Below, in pieces: positions 48,352 to 57,977 of a stretch of 64,000 bases of DNA. The translations under genes were made by a program, and so were the position numbers. The stretch's first letter is position 1, and each line of letters begins with the position of its first letter. The DNA is from Myxococcales bacterium (lineage in GTDB: Bacteria; Myxococcota_A; Polyangia; Polyangiales; Polyangiaceae): NCBI GenBank assembly GCA_016720545.1, contig JADKKK010000035.1:186001-250000 (forward strand), written 5' to 3'. The notes under the pieces were generated by a model. The model searched no databases, had not been told where the DNA came from, and saw nothing but the letters and a program-made list of their open reading frames with translations.

Positions 48352-50255
48352 TCCGCGTCGGCGCCCGCTGGCTGCGCGCCCTCTTGGCGCTCGCGACGTT
48401 GCTCGCCGCCCTCGTGGGCGGCGCGCGCCCCGCGTGGGCCGACGAGCTCCACGTCGCGCTCGACGCGCACGTCGTCGAGGTGGGGCAGACCGTCACGATG
48501 CGTCTCGAGGGTGCAGGCACGTCGGGCGAGGTCACGGCCGTCGAGCCGGGCCCCACGCCCGGATTCCGGGTCGCCGGACGCAGCGTGATGCCCACCCGCA
48601 TGGTGTCGATCGTCAACGGAGTGCGCAACGAGCGAAGCGGCGTGTCGGCGAGCTTCACCCTCCTGGCCGAGCGAGTGGGTGTGTACTCGCTCGGGCCCGC
48701 GACGGCGACGTTCGGCGGCCGGGTCCGCCGCTCCGAGCGCGTCGAGGTGAAGGTCGTCCCACGCGGACAAGGCCCGCGGCGCTCGCAGCAAAACCAAGAC
48801 CCCTTCGCGCAGTTCTTCGGGCCCGGCGGCGGGCTGCTCGAGCCGCTCACGCCGCGTGAACCGGAGCCGACGCTCGATCCCAAGCTCGCGCTCCCGAGGT
48901 CGCGCGGCCCCGTCGCCTTCCTCCACGCCACCGTCGACAAGACCCGCGCCTTCGTGGGCGAGCAGGTCACGTTCGCGGTCTACCTCTACATCGAAGCGAC
49001 GGGGCGAGAGCCGCAGATCGGCGACGTCCACGAGGCGCCCGCGGCGGCGTTCCAGAAGCGCACGCTCCTCGAGAGCGAGAACGACGCCAAGCACGTGGGG
49101 CTCGCGCGCGTGGGTGAGCAAATCTACGAGGTGAAGCTGGTCCGGCGCGCGGCGCTCTTTCCTCTGAAGCCTGGCGTGCTGCCGGTGGGCACCATGAGCC
49201 TCCGCGTGTTCCGCAACGAGGGCCTCCGGGGTCGCCCGGAGTCGATCCGTGAGAGCGAGCCGCTCGACATCACGGTCGTGGAGCCGCCCTCCGCCGGCCG
49301 GCCACCGGGCACCGCGGCCGGCGACGTCGGCGAGTTCACCCTCCGCGCAGAGGTGGCGCCGCGCGAGGTGCCCCGCGGCGGCGCGGTCGCCGTGACGCTG
49401 ACGCTCGTCGGGCGGGGAAATTTCCCCAACAAGCTCGCGCTCCCCACCATCAAGGGCGGCGAGTGGCTCGACCCCGAGGTGAGCGAGATGCTCGGAGCGG
49501 ACGCCGAGCAGCGCTTCGGGGGCAGCCGAACCTTCAAGTACATCCTGCGGCTCCGCGAGGCCGGCGTGGTGCCGCTCGGCGAGGTCACGTTTCCCCACTA
49601 CTGGCCCGAGCAGCGACGCTACGCGACGGCCCGCGTGGCGCTCGGGGACATCACGGTCACGCCCGACGGGAAGGTCGCGCCGGTCGACGACGCGAAAGAG
49701 AACTTGCTGCCGAACCTCCCGGGGCCCCGGGGCTCGCTCGAGGGCGTCGCGCGCTCCGCCACCCCGCCGCTCGGCGATCGCGCCGAGGCGTGGTGGCTCG
49801 TGCTCGCCGCGCCGCTCGCGTTCGGCGCGGCGATCGGGGGGCAACGACTCACCTCGCGCGTGCGCGCCGCGCGGCAGGGGCGGGCCACCTCGCCGGCCGC
49901 CGAGCTCGACCGACGAGTGGCCGAAGCGCAGCGCGCGCTCGCCTCGCGAGACTGGGACGCGGCGCTGCGAGCTGCCCTGAGCGTGCTCGAGCAGGGCGCG
50001 GCCGTGAAGCTGGGTGTGCCGCTCCGGGGGCGCTCGGCTTCCGAGAAGCGGGCCGACATGACCGACGCGGATCTGCCCGAGGCGACCATCGACGCGTGGC
50101 TGGACGCGTTCGCGTCCGCCGAGGCCCGAAGGTACTCGCCCACACCGGCGACCGAGGAAGAGGCGCGCGAGGAGGTCGCGTGCGCGCTCGATCTCGTCCG
50201 CCGGGGGCGCGAGGCCGCGGCGCGGCCCGGCCCGGCCGCAGAGGAGACCGCATGA
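48348..50255 (+). CDS. batD: BatD-type protein
   Basis: 635 residues: signal peptide (LLAALVGGARPAWA), then repeated beta-rich (Ig-like) domains of the BatD/oxygen-tolerance family. Markers are LDAHVVEVGQTVTMRLEGAG, PFAQFFGPGGG, FVGEQVTFAVYLYIEATG, FTLRAEVAPREVPRGG and the YILRLREAGVVPLGEVTFPH end of the domain. One transmembrane helix lies near residue 485-500 (WWLVLAAPLAFGAAIG), with a helical cytoplasmic tail. GTG 48348 overlaps batC (GTGA) and the stop overlaps the last gene (ATGA). Confidence 0.88.
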   Translation: MIRVGARWLRALLALATLLAALVGGARPAWADELHVALDAHVVEVGQTVTMRLEGAGTSGEVTAVEPGPTPGFRVAGRSVMPTRMVSIVNGVRNERSGVSASFTLLAERVGVYSLGPATATFGGRVRRSERVEVKVVPRGQGPRRSQQNQDPFAQFFGPGGGLLEPLTPREPEPTLDPKLALPRSRGPVAFLHATVDKTRAFVGEQVTFAVYLYIEATGREPQIGDVHEAPAAAFQKRTLLESENDAKHVGLARVGEQIYEVKLVRRAALFPLKPGVLPVGTMSLRVFRNEGLRGRPESIRESEPLDITVVEPPSAGRPPGTAAGDVGEFTLRAEVAPREVPRGGAVAVTLTLVGRGNFPNKLALPTIKGGEWLDPEVSEMLGADAEQRFGGSRTFKYILRLREAGVVPLGEVTFPHYWPEQRRYATARVALGDITVTPDGKVAPVDDAKENLLPNLPGPRGSLEGVARSATPPLGDRAEAWWLVLAAPLAFGAAIGGQRLTSRVRAARQGRATSPAAELDRRVAEAQRALASRDWDAALRAALSVLEQGAAVKLGVPLRGRSASEKRADMTDADLPEATIDAWLDAFASAEARRYSPTPATEEEAREEVACALDLVRRGREAAARPGPAAEETA

Positions 50256-51082
50256 GCCGCTCGCCCCGACGCCTCACCTGGGCCTTGGCAGCGGCCGCCG
50301 TTTGGCTCAGCGCCTCGGCCCGAGCCGACGAGCCTGCCGACGGGCTCAAGCGTGCGGAGGCCGCGCTCGCTGCCGACAAGGCCTCCGAGGCGATCGCGGA
50401 GCTCGAGTCGCTGGCCGACCTCGGCCACGTCGACGCCGCGCTCTCGTTCGACCGCGGGCTCGCGTACGCCCAGCGTGTGCGAGGCGGCGCGGGGACCGAC
50501 GGCGATCTGGGCCGCGCGATCCACGGCTTCGTCGAAGCGCGCGAGCTCACCACGAGCGACCGTACGCGGGCTGACGCCACGCTCGCCGTGAGCTCGCTGC
50601 GCAGCGAGGTCGCCAAGCGCCGCTCGCGCGCCGGCGAGGATGCCGACGTCGAAGAGGGCCTTTCGCTTGGTAGGAACGTCGCGCACCTCCTCCCCGAGTC
50701 GGGCTGGTACTTCGCCGCGCTCGGCTTTTCCCTGGCGTTCACGTTCGCGCTCTTCGTCCGCCGGCGGGCGATCGCGCGCGGCGTCGAGGGCCGACAGCTC
50801 GGCGTGGTGCTGGGCCTCGCGGCGCTGCCCGCCTGTCTCCTCGCGACAGGCCTCGGCCTGGCCGCGCGGGCCGAGCGTCGCGAGCTCCGAGAGGGCATCG
50901 TCGTCGCGTCGGGCGTGAGGCCCTTCGACGCGCGACGCATCGTGCGCACCGGCGCGCCGACGCTCCCGGAGGGAGGCCGCGTGCGACTCTTCGAGTCGGA
51001 GGGCGGCTTCGTGCGCTTTCGCCGCGGCGACGTGGAGGGATATCTCCCCTCCTCTGCGGTGGCGCCGCTCGCGCGCCGCTGA
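50252..51082 (+). CDS. batE: BatE-type TPR/SH3-like membrane protein
   Basis: 276 residues: signal peptide (WALAAAAVWLSASARA), a TPR-like helical region (LKRAEAALAADKASEAIAELESL), two membrane helices (YFAALGFSLAFTFALFV and LGVVLGLAALPACLLATGLGLA) and a C-terminal SH3-like domain (RVRLFESEGGFVRFRRGDVEGYLPSS) as in BatE proteins. It closes the eight-gene run. ATG 50252 overlaps batD by four bases. Confidence 0.82.
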   Translation: MSRSPRRLTWALAAAAVWLSASARADEPADGLKRAEAALAADKASEAIAELESLADLGHVDAALSFDRGLAYAQRVRGGAGTDGDLGRAIHGFVEARELTTSDRTRADATLAVSSLRSEVAKRRSRAGEDADVEEGLSLGRNVAHLLPESGWYFAALGFSLAFTFALFVRRRAIARGVEGRQLGVVLGLAALPACLLATGLGLAARAERRELREGIVVASGVRPFDARRIVRTGAPTLPEGGRVRLFESEGGFVRFRRGDVEGYLPSSAVAPLARR

Positions 51083-51312
51083 GACGGCGCCGGATGGCCG
51101 GGCAGCCTCAGCGTGAGTCGAGGCGTGTGCCCAAAGTCACGCGCAGCTCGGTGCCGCGCCACCGCACAGCGCGGAGGAGCGGAGCGCACCCCCACCCAGC
51201 GACCATGAGCAACTCCTTCAACGGACCGCGACGAGCGCCTGCGCGCGGCACGCGCGACGGCGCGCACCGCGAGCTACCGTCGCCAGTGTGTGGCGCGGTT
51301 CACGGACGCGAA

Positions 51313-51352
51313 GCCCGCGGGCCGGCGCGCGGTGCAGCGCGCGGCCGGCGGG
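51313..51352. other. GC-rich imperfect hairpin between convergent genes
   Basis: CCCGCGGGCCGGCGCGC faces GCGCGCGGCCGGCGGG with a 6-base loop and some bulges. It lies in the 279-base gap between the Bat operon end and the minus-strand lipoprotein; no T run is next to it. It may slow polymerase for the minus-strand gene. I see no gene in 51083-51361. Confidence 0.4.
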
Positions 51353-51361
51353 ACGAACACC

Positions 51362-52564
51362 TCACTTGGCAACGCGGAGGAACTTGGTGCCGCTCTTGAA
51401 ATAGGCGTGCGTCGCCGTCAAGTAGAGCTGCGGATCGACGGGCTCCGAAGCGATCTTGACTGGCGTGCACGTCCGGGCCGTCGCGATCTCCGCGAGCGCG
51501 CAGCGCGAGAGGCCCCCGGAGCCGCCGAGGTAAAGGTGCGTCCCGTCGAGGTTGAATACGGGGCCAATGGGCCCCAGGTCGATCCACGCGGCGCAGTCCG
51601 TCGCGGTCGGGCACGCCCGGATCTCCGACCCCTGCCGCACGACGGCCATGGGGTAGACGACGCTCGCCCCCCGAGGGCTCGTGCCGACCACGTTGGTCGT
51701 GCCGGTGAGCGCGGGGAGAGTCGCGCCCGTGACCGTGGGCGTCGGGCCGCCCGAGATCGTCGAACCGAAGTTCTCGTGCTCGAGCGCTATCTGCGCGGTC
51801 CGCGGCACGCGGGACGAAGCCGAGCTCACGCGGCGCGTCTGGGTCTGCACCGTGCCGCCGAGCGGGGGGCGGAGGCGATAGAAGGCCAGCTCGTGGCTGA
51901 GGAGCCCGACCAGGCCCGTCGGCTCGATGCTCCCCGTCCAAACCACCGGGTGGTTGGTGAGCCCGGTGCCGTCGGGGTTGGTGGAGTGCAGCGTGTGCTG
52001 GTTGGGCGCGCTCACGCGGAAGAAGAAGAAGCTCGAGTCGCTCGCGGCGAGCTGGTTGTACGCCGCAGTGAGCGTCACAATAGAGCGATCGTTGGCGCAC
52101 GCGGGGAGCTCGCACGATCGGAGGGCGGTGGTGCCCGTGCGGTAGAGGAGGTGCGTGGCGTTGAGGTCGATCTCGGTGAGACCCGGGATATCGGCCACGA
52201 CCTCCGCGGGGGGAGGTCCGGACGCGCTGTCTGCGCCATCTGCGCCGGCGTCGCCCGGGTCGACGTCGGCGCCCGCGTCGCTGGGGTCGACGTCGGCGCC
52301 CGCGTCGCTGGGGTCGACGTCGGCGCCCGCGTCGCTGGGGTCGACGTCGGCGCCCGCGTCGCTGGGGCTTCCGTCGGCCGAGGTGGCGTCCGGACGCGAG
52401 CTGTCCAGCGCCGACGCGTCGGGCAGCGGGGGCGGCGGCGGTGTGGTGGCGGTGGGCGCCACGGGTCCAGCGTCGGCGTCCGTGCCGGTCGACGCTGGCG
52501 AACACGCGGCGGCGATCGCCAACGGGAGAGGCGCGAGCACCCACAGTCGAGTCCGAAACCCCAT
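51362..52564 (-). CDS. Lipoprotein with Asp/Ala repeat linker and beta-propeller-like domain
   Basis: 400 residues. Lipoprotein signal (PLAIAAAC, Cys21), then an acidic linker with SDAGADVDP-type 9-residue repeats (about residues 66-105), then a beta-rich domain: LTEIDLNATHLLYRTG, QLAASDSSFFFFRVS, GLVGLLSHELAFYRLRP, NLDGTHLYLGGSGGLSRC. The strand pattern hints at a DUF5050-like propeller, from memory. Cys pairs occur in the second half. Surface-displayed sensor or binding protein is plausible; no function recognised. Confidence 0.75.
   Translation of the reverse strand: MGFRTRLWVLAPLPLAIAAACSPASTGTDADAGPVAPTATTPPPPPLPDASALDSSRPDATSADGSPSDAGADVDPSDAGADVDPSDAGADVDPSDAGADVDPGDAGADGADSASGPPPAEVVADIPGLTEIDLNATHLLYRTGTTALRSCELPACANDRSIVTLTAAYNQLAASDSSFFFFRVSAPNQHTLHSTNPDGTGLTNHPVVWTGSIEPTGLVGLLSHELAFYRLRPPLGGTVQTQTRRVSSASSRVPRTAQIALEHENFGSTISGGPTPTVTGATLPALTGTTNVVGTSPRGASVVYPMAVVRQGSEIRACPTATDCAAWIDLGPIGPVFNLDGTHLYLGGSGGLSRCALAEIATARTCTPVKIASEPVDPQLYLTATHAYFKSGTKFLRVAK
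52258..52367. repeat. 27-bp tandem repeat in the lipoprotein linker
   Basis: About four copies of a 27-base unit, GGGTCGACGTCGGCGCCCGC followed by GTCGCTG, nearly identical, encoding SDAGADVDP on the minus strand. Confidence 0.8.
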
Positions 52565-52711
52565 GCGGACGAGACTACGCGACGCCGGACGCGACGCAAC
52601 CCCGAGGAAGTCTCCTTCTGGCGGCCGTTGGAGCCGTGGCGCGCTCGCGCCGCGTCTTTGGAGAGCGCCGCGCGCCCCAGCGAACGAGCGGCGGTACGTC
52701 TCGCGGCGGGC

Positions 52712-54211
52712 TCAGCCGAGGGCGATGCCGAGCTGCTTGCGGAGCTTCCCGGCGCGCTCGGAGAGCATGAAGCTCATGAGGTCGTTCATCTGCTCGTCGA
52801 GCTGTCCGCGATCGCGCGTCTCCAGGGAGAGCACGCTCTCCGCAGCGCCGAGGTCCCCGGCGAGCAGGAGGCCGGCGCGCGCGCAGGTGCGGTCCACCGC
52901 CGTGGCCCAGCGGGCCAGGTTCGCGCGCCCGCCCTCTTCGACGAAGCGGAGGAACTGGCCGCGCAGGGTGTCGACCTGGGGCGCCTCGAGGATAGGCTCT
53001 ATGGCCTTCGCGATGGGGACGACGAGCTCCTTCACGTTGGCGGCGAGCGGCAGGCCCGGGTTCCCGATGGAGAGCGCGGCGAGGAAGATCTCCTCGAGGC
53101 CACGCGCGTCGGGCACGAGCATGGTCATGAAGTGCTCCTCGCGGTAGTGCGCCAGGTGGCGTCCGGCGAGGAACGCGAGCTCGCCGGCGGAGCGCCCGGA
53201 GAGCGCCGCCTTGCCGAGCCGCGACGCCGGCGGGATGCCGGGCACCATCTCGGCGCCGCCGGTCCACTCGGGCGCGAGGTAGAGCCCCGGCGCGCGCATG
53301 CCCAGGATCGCGGCGGCCCAGTGGAAGCAGCGCACGGCCTGCACAGTCGAGGCCGCCGGATCCTGCTTTTTCTCGGGGTCGAGCTTCACGAGCTGCTTGT
53401 CGCGGCGGAGGGCCGAGATGCGACCGACGAGCACCGCGGAGACGACCACGGAGAAGATCTCGCCGACGAGGGGCTCCTCCTCCGGGTGAAAGAGGAGGCG
53501 GGTCCACGCCTCGCGTGTGAGGGCGGCCTTGGGACGGATGAGACCCACCGTGCGGTGCTGCTCGGCGAAGGCCTTCTCCTCCGGGCTGGCGGCGCCGATG
53601 TACGCGAGCACTTGAGCCACCGCGTACCGCGCGTCGGTCTCGCCGCGCCGGTCGTAGAGCCGGTAGAGGGCGCGCAGGCTCATGTCGTCGCGCGGATCGT
53701 GCCGAACGCGACGCGCGAGATCGGCCGGATCCTCGTCGGGAATAGCGGCGCGCTCGGGCGTCACGTCGGAGAGGTCGACCTCGACCGAGATGTGTGCGCG
53801 CGCGTCCTCGAGCTCGACCTCGAGGTCCTTGATGCGCGCCTCGAGCACCTTGATGCGCCGCTCGAGCGCCTGGGTGCGAGCGTCGGTGGCCGGGGCGAGC
53901 GGTTGGATGCTCGCGGGGGGCGCCGAGTCGACGTCGTCGAAGGAGAGGTCTTTGATGACGATGCGATTGCGCGACTCGTACGCCGCCTGCAGCGCCTGCT
54001 CGAGCCGCCGGAGCCGCATGCGGTCGAGCCCGAGGCTGTCGGCCATCTTGTCGAGCTGCTTGCGCTCGTCGGCGGTGATGACGCCGTCTTCGATGACCTC
54101 GGCGAAGAGCTCCTCGTACATCGCCTCGAGCTTCCCGAGGCGCACGTTGCCCGAGACCTCCCCCGCCTCGAAGCCCGCCTGGTGCTCGAACGTCACGCTC
54201 GACTCGGACAT
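52712..54211 (-). CDS. TerB-like/coiled-coil protein of unknown function
   Basis: 499 residues without signal or membrane helix. Residues 25-75 (KLEAMYEELFAEVIEDGVITADERKQLDKMADSLGLD) resemble a TerB/DjlA-type helical unit. Residues 112-140 (TQALERRIKVLEARIKDLEVELED) are a coiled coil. A C-terminal helical domain contains GELAFLAGRHLAHYREEHF, which looks like an HxxxH-type motif but lacks the typical metalloprotease Glu. No function known. ATG 54211 is chosen by the typical acidic start MSESSVTFEHQ. Divergent from the TPR gene at 54449 with a 237-base gap. Confidence 0.75.
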   Translation of the reverse strand: MSESSVTFEHQAGFEAGEVSGNVRLGKLEAMYEELFAEVIEDGVITADERKQLDKMADSLGLDRMRLRRLEQALQAAYESRNRIVIKDLSFDDVDSAPPASIQPLAPATDARTQALERRIKVLEARIKDLEVELEDARAHISVEVDLSDVTPERAAIPDEDPADLARRVRHDPRDDMSLRALYRLYDRRGETDARYAVAQVLAYIGAASPEEKAFAEQHRTVGLIRPKAALTREAWTRLLFHPEEEPLVGEIFSVVVSAVLVGRISALRRDKQLVKLDPEKKQDPAASTVQAVRCFHWAAAILGMRAPGLYLAPEWTGGAEMVPGIPPASRLGKAALSGRSAGELAFLAGRHLAHYREEHFMTMLVPDARGLEEIFLAALSIGNPGLPLAANVKELVVPIAKAIEPILEAPQVDTLRGQFLRFVEEGGRANLARWATAVDRTCARAGLLLAGDLGAAESVLSLETRDRGQLDEQMNDLMSFMLSERAGKLRKQLGIALG

Positions 54212-54448
54212 GTCTGCCTTTCCTTCCCTCGCGAACGCCGTAGGCGCCGCCGCGGACGTCGCGTCCGCGTGGAGTCTCGCCGGAGTCGGCGCGCACCTCA
54301 AGCACCCGCGACGGCTTTCTCCGCTCCTCGGCTGTCGGGCGTGAGGCCGACCCGCGAAGCCCGGCGTCACGCGAGGCCGGATCGAGGGCGCACGTGTGGT
54401 GACATCTGTCGCCAACGCCAGAAATCCAATAGGATTCCGCGCCGAGAG

Positions 54449-57361
54449 ATGGCGCATTCCCCAGAGGAGCTCATCGCCCGCTGGAGGGCCCGCCGCGACG
54501 CCGCGAACACCCTCGCGGTGGCCGACTCCCTCCGCCGGGGGCGTGATCCCGGCGCAGCCGCGGAGGTGGCGGCGCACGTCGAGCGCCACCTGACGAGCGA
54601 CGTGGGAGTGCTCATGGCCACGGCGCGCATGTGCCTCGCGAACGGGCTGCTGCCCGAAGCGCAGCAGCTCCTCGGGTTGGGCACGAAGCTCGCGCCGAGG
54701 AGCGGCATCCTGCTCCGCTTGCTAGGCGAGGTGCAGCTGCGACGCGGCGACGCCGAGCGCGCAGAGAAGACCCTCGAGCGCGCGGCGCGCGTGGACGCTG
54801 ACCAAGAGATCCGCGTGTGGCTCGACCGCGCGCGCCTCTGCCTGCCGCTGCAGGTACGAGAAGGTGCGAGGGCGGTGGCCGACCACGTGTCCACGGCGCA
54901 CCCGCTGGCGCAGGCGTCGCTCACCCCACGAGCGCTCGACGACGACGACGACCTCGACACGAACGTCCGCAGCGTGCGCGACGAGGGGCGGCGCGCGCGA
55001 CCACGGGACGACGACGATCTCGACACCCAGGTCCGCAGCGCGCGCGACGCGATCCGCCCCGCGCTCGAGGCCCTCCACGCTCGCCGCGCCGAGAGCGCCG
55101 CGCCGGCTCGCTCCGCGCCACCTCCGCCCGCGCGCTCCGCGCCGCCTCCGCCCGTGCGCTCCGCGCCACCTCCGCCCGCGCGCTCCGCGCCGCCTCCGCC
55201 CGTGCGCTCCGCGCCACCTCCGCCGGCTCGCTCCGCGCCTCCCCCTCCGACAAGCGCCTCGGCGCCGCCCGCGGTGCCGATCATCGAGTCGCTTCCCGCT
55301 GAGGCCCCCTCCTCCACGCACGCCGCCGCACCTCCTCCCCACGCTCGCTCCGCGCCCCCTCCGCCCGATCTCGGGCAGCCGGCGCCCACCACGATCCCGC
55401 CGGCCGCCTCGGTCCTCGAGGAGCTGGCGCGCGCGGGGGTGTTCGAGGGTGCAAGCGACACGCCGGTGTGGACGCGTCCCGAGGCCTCGCCTCCGCAGAA
55501 GCGGCGCGCGCTGGTCGTCGGCGCGGTGCTCCTCCTCGGCCTCGCCGGCGCCGCGGGAGCGTTCTTCTACGACCGCGATCGAGACACCAAGCGGCGCGCG
55601 GCGGCCGAGGCGCTGTTGGCGAGCGTCGACGCCGACCTCGCGGCCAGACCGAGCGCGGTCGACGAGCACGGCGCCCTCGCGGGGGCGTTCGCGCTCGATC
55701 CGGGGTCCGGCCACGCGGCGCGCGCGTGGGTGCGCGCCCGAGTCATCGCCGGGCTCACCCGCGGGAGCGAGCTCGGCGGGCTGGTCGAGCCAATCGCGCA
55801 CGCGCGGAGAGTCGGCGTGCCCGAGAGCGAGCTCGCCTACGCGCTCGTGGCCCAAGCCCTCTTCGACGGCGACCTGCTGCGCGGTGTGGAGCTCTTGTCG
55901 ATCTGGGACGACCGCGCGGCGCGCGAGTCGGACTACCAGCTCGTGGCCGGGCTCACGCTCGCCCGCGCCGGAGCGCCCGACGCAGCGCGCCGCCTCGTCG
56001 CCGCGACCCGCCTCGCGCCCGCGAGCCCCGTCGCGGAGCTCGCGCTCGCGCGCCACGTGGCGATCGCGGGCCCCCCAGACGCTGCGGCGACGCTCACGCG
56101 GAGCTACCAAGTCGCCCACCCCGACACACCCGAGGGAGGCGCGCTCGTGGCGCTCGCCTGGGCGACCGGCGCGCGGACCGGCGCGGCGCCGCCCGAGGTG
56201 GCGCAGGTCCTGACCGGCGCCACCGAGCTGCCGCGCTCTCTGCGCTTCATCCCGCACGCGCTTCGCGCGCTCGAGGCGCTGAAGCGCCACGAGACCGCCG
56301 AGGCCGCGCGCCCCGCGCTGGACGCCGCCGTCGCGCTGGCCGAGGGGCCGGACGAGACCTGCTGGTTGGGCGAGCTGCCGCTGGACGTCCGCGTGTCGTG
56401 GAGCGCGATCTTCGCGGCGGGGGTCGCGACACGTGTCACCGCGGCAAGCCCCGCGCACCCTCGCGCGAGGCGGCTCGCGGCGCGCGCCGCGCTGGCAGGC
56501 GCGCGGCTCGCCCAGGCGGAGGCCGCGGTCGGCGCTCTCGAGGGCAACGATCCGCTCGCGGCGCTGGTGGCCGCGGTGAGCGCTTACGAGCGAGCGTCCT
56601 CGGCGGACCTCGCGAAGCACCTCGACGCGCTGAGGCCCCCCAAGCCGACCGCGGCTGCCACGAAGGGCGTCGTGAGCCCGCTGCTGCGCCCGGCCATCCT
56701 CAACGCGCGCGCGATTCTCCTCGGGACGACTCTCTTCAAGTCGGAGGAGCTCGTCGCGCTCGCGAGCTCCCCGGATCCCTGGGCGCGAGTGTTCGCGCTC
56801 GACGCGGCGCTCGACGCGGGCGACCTGCTCACCGCCGCGGCGATTTCCCCGCAACTCCAGCCGCGCGAGCAGCCCGAACACGCCGCGCGAGCCGCGCGGC
56901 TCGCCCGCTACGAGGGCGATCTCGTCTCGGCGGCCAACGCCAGCGAGCTCGCGCTGCGCGGGGACCCCGCGCGAACGCCGGAGGCGTTTTGGCGCGCTCG
57001 CGTCGAGCGCCTGTTCGTCCTCGTCGCTCGGAGAGAGCGCGCCCGCGCCGTCGACTTCGTGGGAACCGCCGGGTTCGGTGAATTCACTCCGTTCGCCCTC
57101 GCCGTGGCCCGCAGCGCCGGCCCTGGCGCGGGCGCTCGGGATCTCCCCGATCCGGGCGCGCTCGGCGCGGACACACCTGTGCCCCTCCGCCTGCTCATCG
57201 CCCGCGCTTACGGCGCTGTGCGCGACCGCAACGTGGGGTTCAAGTACGTGCAGCAGCTCGCCAAGGCGGGATTCACCAACCCGGACATCGCGCTCGCGGC
57301 CGAGGGCGTGAACTTGCCGCCGGTGACGCTGCGGTCCCGTTCCGAGCGCATGGGCCGCTGA
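54449..57361 (+). CDS. TPR protein with Pro-rich linker and one membrane helix
   Basis: 970 residues. Residues 10-130 hold tetratricopeptide-like helices (GLLPEAQQLLGLGTKLAPRS, LLGEVQLRRGDAERAEKTLE). Then an acidic stretch DDDDDLDT, a Pro-rich linker with six ARSAPPPP/VRSAPPPP units, and another acidic region. A single hydrophobic helix (ALVVGAVLLLGLAGAAGAFF, near residue 351-370) separates this from about 600 C-terminal residues of Ala-rich helical repeats. Layout suggests a cytoplasmic N-part and a periplasmic scaffold. Similar proteins with TPR at both ends are common here. Start 54449 follows a GAGAG. Confidence 0.8.
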   Translation: MAHSPEELIARWRARRDAANTLAVADSLRRGRDPGAAAEVAAHVERHLTSDVGVLMATARMCLANGLLPEAQQLLGLGTKLAPRSGILLRLLGEVQLRRGDAERAEKTLERAARVDADQEIRVWLDRARLCLPLQVREGARAVADHVSTAHPLAQASLTPRALDDDDDLDTNVRSVRDEGRRARPRDDDDLDTQVRSARDAIRPALEALHARRAESAAPARSAPPPPARSAPPPPVRSAPPPPARSAPPPPVRSAPPPPARSAPPPPTSASAPPAVPIIESLPAEAPSSTHAAAPPPHARSAPPPPDLGQPAPTTIPPAASVLEELARAGVFEGASDTPVWTRPEASPPQKRRALVVGAVLLLGLAGAAGAFFYDRDRDTKRRAAAEALLASVDADLAARPSAVDEHGALAGAFALDPGSGHAARAWVRARVIAGLTRGSELGGLVEPIAHARRVGVPESELAYALVAQALFDGDLLRGVELLSIWDDRAARESDYQLVAGLTLARAGAPDAARRLVAATRLAPASPVAELALARHVAIAGPPDAAATLTRSYQVAHPDTPEGGALVALAWATGARTGAAPPEVAQVLTGATELPRSLRFIPHALRALEALKRHETAEAARPALDAAVALAEGPDETCWLGELPLDVRVSWSAIFAAGVATRVTAASPAHPRARRLAARAALAGARLAQAEAAVGALEGNDPLAALVAAVSAYERASSADLAKHLDALRPPKPTAAATKGVVSPLLRPAILNARAILLGTTLFKSEELVALASSPDPWARVFALDAALDAGDLLTAAAISPQLQPREQPEHAARAARLARYEGDLVSAANASELALRGDPARTPEAFWRARVERLFVLVARRERARAVDFVGTAGFGEFTPFALAVARSAGPGAGARDLPDPGALGADTPVPLRLLIARAYGAVRDRNVGFKYVQQLAKAGFTNPDIALAAEGVNLPPVTLRSRSERMGR
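55106..55249. repeat. 24-bp tandem repeats encoding ARSAPPPP
   Basis: Six in-frame 24-base units of the type GCTCGCTCCGCGCCACCTCC plus GCCC, with GCG/GTG variation in the first codon, encode a Pro-rich linker. Confidence 0.8.
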
Positions 57362-57412
57362 GGCGCGAGCTCGGGCCGCGAGCGAACGCTCGCCGACGGC
57401 GACCCATCGGCG

Positions 57413-57793
57413 CTACACGCACGCGAGCACTTCCTGCGGCACGGGGACGATCTCCTTGTTCCCGTCGAGACAGACCATCTCGACCACTCCACGCACCAGC
57501 AGCGTCTCGCCCCGGAAGACGTCTTGCTTGAAGACCATGCGAAACTCGCTCGAGAGGGCAGCGACCGACCGCACCTCGAGCGAATCGCCGAACACGGCGC
57601 CCTGCTTGAACGTGAGCTCGCAGCGGTAAACGACGAACCCGAGGCCGGCTTCGTAGAGCTTCACGAGCTCCGGCACCCCGAGCAGGTGCTCGCGGGCGCG
57701 CTCGAAGTACTTCAAGTAGTTGGCGTGGTAGACGACGCCCGAGTGGTCCGTGTCTTCGTAATAGATCTGCACGGGAAAAACGGCGGTGGGCAC
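57413..57793 (-). CDS. ybgC: YbgC-type acyl-CoA thioesterase
   Basis: 126 residues of the hotdog-fold YbgC/FcbC family. The active-site block IYYEDTDHSGVVYHANYLKY is at residues 10-29, with Asp16 and His23 in the expected places, followed by FERAREHLL. YbgC hydrolyses short acyl-CoA or acyl carrier protein thioesters and usually lies next to tol-pal genes; here no tol-pal gene is near. GTG 57793 start. The gene lies convergent to the TPR gene, whose stop is 52 bases away. Confidence 0.9.
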   Translation of the reverse strand: MPTAVFPVQIYYEDTDHSGVVYHANYLKYFERAREHLLGVPELVKLYEAGLGFVVYRCELTFKQGAVFGDSLEVRSVAALSSEFRMVFKQDVFRGETLLVRGVVEMVCLDGNKEIVPVPQEVLACV

Positions 57794-57977
57794 GGGCGCA
57801 ATCTACTCCATTCGCGCCTCTTCGCGCCTCGAACCGAGCCCCGCAGTGTACTCCGCAGGCACGAAGCGCGAGGTACGAGCGTTGCAGCAAGAGGATCGGC
57901 TGGCTCGCGCGGAACCCTGATGAATTATCCGGGCTACGGTGGCTCCTGGCCACGCGCGCGCGCGGGTCTCGACCCCC

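Noticed and set aside
52258..52367. Possible CRISPR-like array
   Set aside because: Units are directly abutting with no spacers and keep a 9-residue coding frame.
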